A program made the position numbers and the translations under genes. Source: Paracerasibacillus soli (GTDB lineage Bacteria; Bacillota; Bacilli; Bacillales; Amphibacillaceae). Taken from it: DNA of 64,000 nucleotides. Positions 58,063-64,000 of the stretch are shown here, one piece after another. Position 1 is the stretch's first letter, and every line of letters starts with the position of its first letter. The stretch lies in assembly GCF_034006335.1 (NCBI RefSeq), contig NZ_JAWDIQ010000001.1; one strand, written 5' to 3'. The notes beneath the pieces were generated by a model, which did no database searches, had not been told where the DNA came from, and worked only from the letters and a program-made list of their open reading frames with translations.

Positions 58063-59428
58063 ATGACGATTGAAACGATAGTTGAGAAACAACGTAGCTA
58101 TTATTTAACAAGACAGACTGCAGATTACGGATTTCGCATGAATCAATTAAAATTGCTAAAAAAAATGTTGCAAAAAAGTGAGATACAGATATACGAAGCT
58201 TTAGAAAAAGACTTACATAAATCACGCCATGAATCTCTAACGACCGAACTGGGCTTTTTATACACAGAAATTGATTTTGCTATAAAACATTTAAAAACAT
58301 GGATGAAACCAGAAAAAGTTGACTCCCCCTCTCACGCATAAAGGATCGCAAAGTTATATTCTACGTGAGCCTTATGGGTAACTTTGATTATTTCACCATG
58401 GAATTACCCATTGCAATTATCATTATCCCCTGCAATTGGTGCTATTGCAGCTGGTAATACAATTATTTTAAAGCCATCAGAATTTAGTTCGCATGTTTCA
58501 AAACTTTTACACGATTTGATTCAAGAAAACTTCTCACCTTATTATTTCACCGTCATACAAGGGGATAAACAGATAAGTGAAAAATTATTACAGCAGAAAT
58601 TCGACTATATCTTTTTTACCGGGAGTACAAACGTCGGTAAAATTGTTATGGAAGCAGCAAGTAAACATGTAACACCAATTACATTAGAACTTGGTGGCAA
58701 AAGTCCCGTAATCATCGATTGCGATGCAAATATTGACTTTGCCGCCAAAAGAATTGTTTGGGGTAAATTTACAAATTGGTCAAACTTGTGTTGCCCCAGA
58801 TTATATATATGTCCATCATCGTGTTAAAAAGAAATTAGTTCAGAAAATGATGAAATATATACGTCAGTTTTATGGCAGGTACCCACTTCAAAACAAAGAG
58901 TATGTAAAAATCATTACGAATAGCCATTTAAAGCGTTTAGAACAATTTCTACATGATGGAGAAATTATTTGTGGCGGACAGATTGATGAAATTGAACAAA
59001 AGATAGAACCTACAATCATAGATAACGTGACACGGGAACATGCGGTGATGCAAGAGGAAATTTTTGGCCCTATTTTACCAATAATTACTTTTACACAGTT
59101 GAATAAAGTGCTGCTTGAATTAAAGCGAGAAGAAAAACCTTTAGCACTTTATTATTTTGGTGAAAATAAACGAAACCAAAATAAAATAATGGAGCACATT
59201 TCATTTGGCGGTGGATGTATAAACGATGTTTTATATCATCTCGCAAATCCCAACCTCCCCTTTGGTGGAGTTGGAGCTAGTGGGTTAGGTGCATACCATG
59301 GAAGGTATAGTTTCGATACTTTTTCACATCGTAAAAGTGTGTTAAATCAAACAACTAAATTTGATTTGCCTTTTCGCTATCCAGGTAGCAAATTAAAACA
59401 TCAGATTGTTAAACGAATCATGAAATAA
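58063..59428 (+). CDS. Aldehyde dehydrogenase (YwdH-like), three frameshifts
   Basis: NAD(P)-dependent oxidation of aldehydes, class 3 ALDH type, about 455 residues when corrected. IISPWNYPLQL, FTGSTNVGK, LELGGKSP (general base glutamate), GQTCVAPDY (nucleophilic cysteine) and FGGVGASGLGAYHG are present. Breaks: one extra C at 58325-58329, one missing G near 58377 (restored EPYGVTLIIS), and two missing bases near 58775 (restored FTNAGQTCVAP). Corrected length agrees with B. subtilis YwdH (456). It follows rnz by 20 bases with GGAGGAAG upstream and likely shares its transcript. Confidence 0.9.
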
Positions 59429-59476
59429 TAATTTTACCATTTTAATTAGTCAGTTCAAAAAATGTATTTGGTCATC

Positions 59477-59520
59477 ACACGCTAGGGAAGTGATACTACC
59501 CTAGCGTATGATTTTATAAA
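59477..59520 (+). terminator. Terminator of the GDPD-namA-rnz-ALDH transcript
   Basis: Nine-pair perfect stem ACGCTAGGG / CCCTAGCGT (59479-59487, 59499-59507), extended past one mismatch by ATCA / TGAT, then TTTTATAAAT. Confidence 0.8.
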
Positions 59521-59552
59521 TCATTTTCATAAACATCATCCCACAATACTAG

Positions 59553-59689
59553 TTGTCCGGAATGAAAAGTGACCGACTCCTGTGGGAATGAACAGCACGA
59601 GTCTGAAGACCTCACAGGAAGCGGGTTTTGCTTCCGAGGAGGCTGAAGCCGTGCCCACGGAAAGCGTGTCAATTTTCATGTAGGACAAC
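59553..59689. repeat. MITE-like intergenic element with terminal inverted repeats
   Basis: A 137-base GC-rich block in the gene-free stretch 59429-59883. Its ends are imperfect inverted repeats (GTTGTCC...ATGAAAA at 59553-59569 against TTTTCAT...GGACAAC at 59673-59689). Inside are complementary pairs CCTGTG / CACAGG and GGAAGC / GCTTCC and the palindrome CCGTGCCCACGG. From memory, the GCTTCCGAGGAGGCTGAAGCC-type core is a common dispersed sequence in Bacillaceae; that cannot be verified here. No ORF. Confidence 0.65.
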
Positions 59690-59768
59690 GATATGTACGC
59701 ACCATTTAATATTCATCCTCAAACGACTACTTTTGGCCTATTAAATTAATTCGTGTAAACAAGAAAAC

Positions 59769-59797
59769 GACGCTGGCGAGATTTGACCACCAACGTC
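59769..59797 (-). terminator. Weak terminator of dinB
   Basis: On the minus strand GACGTTGG / CCAGCGTC pairs with one T-G wobble, then GTTTTCTTGTTT. It is about 90 bases past the dinB stop. Confidence 0.5.
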
Positions 59798-59883
59798 ATT
59801 TATTGTACAACCTAAAACCACTTCCTATAGGGTATTTTTAAAATGGCATTTAAAAAGTCATGTCATATATGGATAAGATACCG

Positions 59884-61146
59884 TTATTTTTCTTTTAAAA
59901 ACTCTTGAAGAAAATCCTTTTGGAAACTGGTCCGGGGATAGATTGTATTGTCAGTTTTCTCCTTTTGCTTTAGTTCTATAAACGGATTTTTACCATATTT
60001 TGTTGTGAGCTCATCGATAACAGAATTTAGTTTATCCTTTTCTACGTTTTTTTCATACGTGAAAAGATCTAACTGTTGGGCTACTTGATGTTTCTCGGCT
60101 AAATCCTGGGCAGTTATGCCGAGTAAACGAATAGGATCGCCTGTCCAATTTAACTGAAAAAGCTCCTTTGCAACTCGAACTAACGCTTCTTTATCGTCAA
60201 TATACATAGGCAAAGCTTTACTACGAGTTACGGTTTTTCGGTCATGATAACGAATCATCAATTGAACCGTTCTCGCAACCGCTTCTTTTCGCTTCATCCT
60301 GCGTTCAATATTACGCGCTAACTCGTTCATTAATTGAAATAATTCCAGCTCATCTGTTGTATCTTCTGGCAATGTTTGCGAGCTACCAATACTTTTGAAA
60401 TCATGAACAGCATCCGGGTCAACAGGACGTACATCAATGCCATTCGCTCGATTCTTTAATCGTACCCCGTTTATACCGAGTAATTGTTTCAGTACATATA
60501 CATCTTTTTCAGCTAGATCCTTTATTGTTTCCACACCAAGTTTACGAAGCTTTTCCGCAGTTTTATTTCCGACACCGTACATTTCTTCTATCGGTAAAAC
60601 CCAAAGTTTCTGATGAATATCTCGTTTTCTAAGTATCGTAACACCTAATGGCTTTTTCATATCTGAAGCCATCTTCGCTAAAAATTTATTAGGCGCTATG
60701 CCAATACTGCATGGTAAGTCCAATGTATCTTTAATTGTTTTCTGAATGTCATGAGCAAGTTGAACTGGACCACCTTCGTAGTCTATATCTGTCACATCTA
60801 TATAGCCTTCATCAATTGAAACTGGTTCTACGTAAGGTGTAATACTAGCTAAGAATTTAAAGATTTCTGTTGAGGCAGCCTGATAGCGGGGAAAATTAGG
60901 TTTTAATATTTTTAAATTCGGGCAAAGCTTTCTAGCTTGCCAAATAGGCATTGTTGTCTTTACACCTTGCGCTCTTGCTTCATAACTACTCGTCACAATA
61001 ATTCCTTTTCGTTCTTCAGGATTTCCTGCAATGGCTAATGGCAGTCCCTTTAACTTAGGATTATAAGCCATTTCAACCGATGCATAAAAACAGTTCATAT
61101 CAATATGAAATATTACCCGGGCTTTCGTCGGCTTGAGTTGTAACAT
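59884..61146 (-). CDS. dinB: DNA polymerase IV (DinB, PolY1 type)
   Basis: Y-family translesion polymerase, about 420 residues. Catalytic acidic residues in FHIDMNCFYASVE (about residue 15) and VSIDEGYIDV (about 105); helix-hairpin-helix and little-finger dom­ains follow; the beta-clamp-binding motif QLDLF lies near residue 378. The C-terminal 40 residues are basic and polar. The ATG at 61146 has GAAGGTG seven bases upstream; a TTG seven codons earlier lies before the ribosome site. A LexA-type box lies directly upstream, so SOS control is likely. Confidence 0.94.
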   Translation of the reverse strand: MLQLKPTKARVIFHIDMNCFYASVEMAYNPKLKGLPLAIAGNPEERKGIIVTSSYEARAQGVKTTMPIWQARKLCPNLKILKPNFPRYQAASTEIFKFLASITPYVEPVSIDEGYIDVTDIDYEGGPVQLAHDIQKTIKDTLDLPCSIGIAPNKFLAKMASDMKKPLGVTILRKRDIHQKLWVLPIEEMYGVGNKTAEKLRKLGVETIKDLAEKDVYVLKQLLGINGVRLKNRANGIDVRPVDPDAVHDFKSIGSSQTLPEDTTDELELFQLMNELARNIERRMKRKEAVARTVQLMIRYHDRKTVTRSKALPMYIDDKEALVRVAKELFQLNWTGDPIRLLGITAQDLAEKHQVAQQLDLFTYEKNVEKDKLNSVIDELTTKYGKNPFIELKQKEKTDNTIYPRTSFQKDFLQEFLKEK

Positions 61147-61169
61147 TATTATACACCTTCTATCCAAAA

Positions 61170-61183
61170 CGAACGTTTGTTCA
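61170..61183. promoter_or_regulatory. LexA (DinR) SOS box upstream of dinB
   Basis: CGAACGTTTGTTCA contains GAAC-N4-GTTC exactly, the core of the B. subtilis LexA operator CGAACNNNNGTTCG. It begins 24 bases before the dinB ATG and six bases past the -10 hexamer, so bound LexA would block transcription. Confidence 0.85.
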
Positions 61184-61188
61184 TATCT

Positions 61189-61197
61189 ATTATACCA
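61189..61197 (-). promoter_or_regulatory. Extended -10 element of dinB
   Basis: TGGTATAAT on the minus strand: a perfect TATAAT with an upstream TGG. The -35 region is poor and falls within the hairpin at 61199-61249. Confidence 0.6.
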
Positions 61198-61198
61198 T

Positions 61199-61249
61199 AA
61201 AAAAGAGCCCTCCTAAAAAAGTTATCATCTTCCTTAGTGGCTCTTTTTT
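61199..61249 (-). terminator. Terminator of the PepT-like gene
   Basis: Eleven-pair stem AAAAAAGAGCC / GGCTCTTTTTT with a long (about 29-base) loop and a T-tract on the minus strand, 13 bases past the stop. Confidence 0.75.
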
Positions 61250-61262
61250 CATTGGAATAAAA

Positions 61263-62387
61263 TTATTGTGCTACTTCTTGAATAATAGCAGTAACAAATT
61301 CCGTAATTTTTATTAGTTCCGAAACTGGAATACGCTCATTTGTTGTATGAATTTCTTCATAGCCAACTGCTAAATTAACTGTAGGGATACCAAATCCTGC
61401 AATAACATTGGCATCACTTCCTCCACCACTTTGCAGGAGTTCACTAGTACGTCCAATTTTTTCAGCAGCTTTTCTTGCTATTTCTACAACTTGGTCACCT
61501 GCTTGCTGTTTAAATCCAGGATAAGCCACTTTAATTTCTACATTTGCAGAACCACCATACTCTTTTGCAGTTTCCTCAAAAGCTTGTTTCATTTTTGCTA
61601 CTTGTTGTTCCATTTTCTCAGGTACAAGCGATCTTGCCTCTGCTTGAATTTCAACATAATCACAAACAATATTCGTTTGCTGACCACCTTCAAATCGGCC
61701 GATATTTGCAGTAGTTTCCTCATCAATTCGACCTAATGGCATTTTTGCAATTGCTTTTGCCGCTAATGTAATAGCTGAAATCCCCTTTTCTGGTGCAACT
61801 CCAGCATGTGCAGTTTTCCCATGCATCACCATAAATAGCTTTGCTAGCGTTGGGGCTGCTACAACGATATTTCCTACTTGACCATCACTATCAATCGCAT
61901 ATCCATACTTTGCTTTAATGAGAGAAGGATCTAACACTTTCGCCCCAACTAAACCAGATTCTTCTCCAACAGTAATCACAAATTGTACGTCACCGTGCGG
62001 AATCTCTTGTTCTTTCAATGTACGAATCGATTCAATTATAGCAGCTAAACCTGCCTTGTCATCTGAACCGAGAATGGTAGTACCGTCTGATACAATATAG
62101 CCGTCTTTAATAGATGGCTTAACACCTTTACCTGGAACAACCGTATCCATATGGGAAGTAAAATAAATGGTGTCAGCACCTTCTTTATTCCCTTTCAGTG
62201 TACAAATAAGGTTACCTGCACCATGACCAGTTTTTTCTTTTGCATCATCCTCTATTACATCTAACCCTAATTCTTTAAACTTTTGTTTCAATACTTGGGC
62301 AATTTCTGCTTCATGTTTTGTTTCAGAATCAATTTGTACAAGTTCGAAAAACTCTTGTACCAAACGTTCTTCATTAATGGTAATCAT
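61263..62387 (-). CDS. yqjE: M20-family tripeptidase-like peptidase (PepT-like, YqjE)
   Basis: Zinc aminopeptidase fold of about 374 residues. Metal ligands in TSHMDTVVPG, GSDDKAGLAA and GEESGLVGA; dimerisation domain with HGKTAHAGVAPEKGISAI; final histidine in EIHTTNERI. It matches B. subtilis YqjE rather than the longer PepT. AAAGGA precedes the ATG at rather long spacing. It follows the carboxyl transferase gene by about 50 bases, as in the yqjD-yqjE order. Confidence 0.9.
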   Translation of the reverse strand: MITINEERLVQEFFELVQIDSETKHEAEIAQVLKQKFKELGLDVIEDDAKEKTGHGAGNLICTLKGNKEGADTIYFTSHMDTVVPGKGVKPSIKDGYIVSDGTTILGSDDKAGLAAIIESIRTLKEQEIPHGDVQFVITVGEESGLVGAKVLDPSLIKAKYGYAIDSDGQVGNIVVAAPTLAKLFMVMHGKTAHAGVAPEKGISAITLAAKAIAKMPLGRIDEETTANIGRFEGGQQTNIVCDYVEIQAEARSLVPEKMEQQVAKMKQAFEETAKEYGGSANVEIKVAYPGFKQQAGDQVVEIARKAAEKIGRTSELLQSGGGSDANVIAGFGIPTVNLAVGYEEIHTTNERIPVSELIKITEFVTAIIQEVAQ

Positions 62388-62440
62388 GTTGTCATTATCC
62401 TTTCTTTTGTGTCTTAACTATTCTATTATAAATCAAAAAA

Positions 62441-63987
62441 TTATAATGGTATATTACCATGCTTTTTTGATGGACGAACTTCTGTTTTATTTTGTAACAT
62501 TTCTAATGCCTGGATTAGTTTTATCCTAGTTTCCCGTGGATCAATCACATCGTCAACCATACCTAATCCTGCAGCAATATATGGATTTGCAAACTTTTCT
62601 CGATATGTATGAATCATCTCCTGTCGCGTTTTTTCCGGGTCACTACTATCAGCAATTTCCTTAGCAAAAATGATATTAGCTGCTCCTTCCGGTCCCATCA
62701 CAGCTATTTCAGCATTTGGCCATGCATACACGATATCTGCTCCAATTGCCTTACTATTTAAAGCCACATACGCTCCACCATATGCTTTACGCGTTATAAC
62801 CGTTATTTTAGGTACGGTAGCTTCTGAGTAGGCGTACAATATTTTGGCCCCATGTCTTATGATGCCACCATGTTCCTGTTTCACTCCGGGGAAAAACCTG
62901 TGACATCTTCAAAGGTAATAATCGGAATATGAAAACAATCACAAAAACGAATGAAACGCGCTGCTTTGTCACTTGAATCGATATCTAGACCACCGGCCAT
63001 ATATTTAGGCTGATTACAGACAAGGCCTACAGCTTGCCCATTTATCCGCGCAAACCCCACAACAATATTTTTTGCAAAAGATTGATGGATTTCAAAGAAA
63101 CTATCTTTATCTACTATATCATGGATAACCCGTTTCACGTCATATGGCCGTACAGAATCATATGGCACTATCTCCGTTAAGTTTGGACGTAAATGATCAG
63201 ATTCATCATATTGTGTAACAGGTGGTTTCTCCTCATTATTTGCAGGCAAGTAACGTAACAATTCTTTTACTGCATCTAATGCTTCTGCTTCTGTTTTAGT
63301 TTGAATATGAGCATTTCCACTTTTGGAATTATGGATATGGGCCCCACCTAATTCCTCAGCTGTTATTTTTTCACCAGTAACTGTTTCGATTACTTTTGGT
63401 CCCGTAATAAACATTTGTGATGTTTTTTCCACCATAATGACAAAATCAGTAATCGCTGGTGAGTATACTGCCCCGCCAGCACTGGGCCCCATAATGACTG
63501 ATATTTGTGGTATGACACCCGAATATATCGCATTCCTGTAAAATACCTGACCATATCCATCAAGAGATGAAACTCCTTCCTGGATACGTGCACCACCAGA
63601 ATCATTAAGGCCTATAAATGGAACACCATTTTTGGCCGCCAAATCCATAACATGGGCAATCTTTTTACCATGCATTTCCCCTAGTGCCCCACCAAACACG
63701 GTAAAATCTTGAGCAAATAGGTAGACAGGCTTTCCCTCTATTTTCCCGTATCCTGTTACAACTCCTTCGCCTTTCCCGTTTGTTTCATCCATACCGAAAT
63801 CGGTTGCCCGATGTTCAATAAATATATTCAACTCTACAAAGCTTCCTGCGTCCAACAAATAATTTATTCGTTCACGGGCAGTCATCTTTCCACGTTCATG
63901 TTGCTTAGCAATGCGGTCGTCTCCCCCACCTAATTCAGCTAATCGGCGTTTATCGTATAATTCGCTAATTTTATCAAAGATATCCAA
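62441..63987 (-). CDS. yqjD: Acyl-CoA carboxylase carboxyltransferase (beta) subunit YqjD, frameshifted
   Basis: Crotonase-fold carboxyltransferase moving CO2 from biotin to an acyl-CoA such as propionyl-CoA, or acting in methylmalonyl-CoA decarboxylation. N-half: LNDSGGARIQEGVSSLDGYG and IMGPSAGGAVYSPA; C-half: VKQEHGGIIRHGAK, RKAYGGAYVAL, AVMGPEGAANIIF. A five-A run at 62892-62896 lacks one base; restored, VTGF(F/L)PGVKQEHGG joins both halves to 515 residues (507 in B. subtilis). Start is TTG at 63987 with GGGAG upstream. Biotin carrier partners would lie outside the window. Confidence 0.92.
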
Positions 63988-64000
63988 CGTTATCTCCCAC

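Noticed and set aside
2723..63987. The split genes as true pseudogenes or programmed frameshifts
   Set aside because: There are too many, they hit essential genes, they favour homopolymers, and no slippery site with downstream structure recurs.
1..64000. CRISPR arrays, tRNA or rRNA genes, phage or transposase genes
   Set aside because: None seen: no regularly spaced repeats, no cloverleaf-like conserved tRNA segments, and no integrase other than housekeeping XerD.

Overview
The window is low-GC Firmicute chromosome with a gene set and order typical of spore-forming Bacillaceae. It tracks the Bacillus subtilis segment running from menG/hepS/mtrB/hbs/spoIVA to fur, namA, rnz and yqjD. Protein-level resemblance and the AT-rich intergenic DNA suggest a relative of Oceanobacillus, Virgibacillus or Lentibacillus; I cannot name the species. 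No rRNA, tRNA, CRISPR array, prophage or insertion sequence was recognised. Most genes lie on the minus strand.

Layout. 1-5.4 kb: menaquinone methyltransferase (cut by the window edge), hepS, TRAP, HU, the spore-coat ATPase SpoIVA, yphF and a DUF2768 gene. 5.6-16.5 kb: a SpoVIF-like gene, gpsA, der, yphA, the S1-domain protein ypfD, plsC, cmk, a PilZ protein, the germination pair ypeB/sleB, prsW and (plus strand) asparaginase. 16.5-23.7 kb: ypdA, gudB, mecB, the ypbE/ypbD/recQ/ypbB cluster and ferredoxin. 23.8-33.2 kb: resA-resB-resC and resD-resE (cytochrome c biogenesis and its two-component regulator), rluB, and dacB-spmA-spmB. 33.3-41.8 kb: scpA/scpB, a YjcZ-type micro-gene, ribT, an M50-like membrane protein, ppiB, lysA, a plus-strand YIEGIA module, and a reduced spoVA operon (AA, AB, AF). 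42-50.9 kb: spoIIAA-spoIIAB-sigF with dacF, the nucleoside-salvage operon deoB-punA-pdp, xerD, yqzK, fur, spoIIM. 51-64 kb: EndoQ-like yqxK, nudF, yqkF, a HesB-like protein, an MBL-fold hydrolase, a GDPD-namA-rnz-aldehyde dehydrogenase run on the plus strand, SOS-regulated dinB, a PepT-like peptidase and an acyl-CoA carboxylase beta subunit.

The main theme is sporulation, germination and core housekeeping: compartment-specific transcription (SpoIIAA/AB/SigF), coat and cortex (SpoIVA, DacB, SpmA/B, DacF), germination (SleB/YpeB, SpoVA), plus respiration (Res proteins, ferredoxin, MenG, HepS).

The most striking property is technical. At least 24 genes carry one or more single- or double-base frameshifts (about 36 in total, mostly deletions, most of them in homopolymers). 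They hit essential genes such as der, sigF's partner spoIIAB, scpA and cmk's neighbour plsC. Restoring the base nearly always gives a protein of the family's normal length. I therefore read them as assembly errors from an unpolished long-read sequence and give restored gene boundaries; as written, a gene caller would call them pseudogenes. I did not find a convincing unknown multi-gene system. The least understood items are the YIEGIA pair, two structured intergenic elements (near 2.4 kb and 59.6 kb) and several small membrane proteins.
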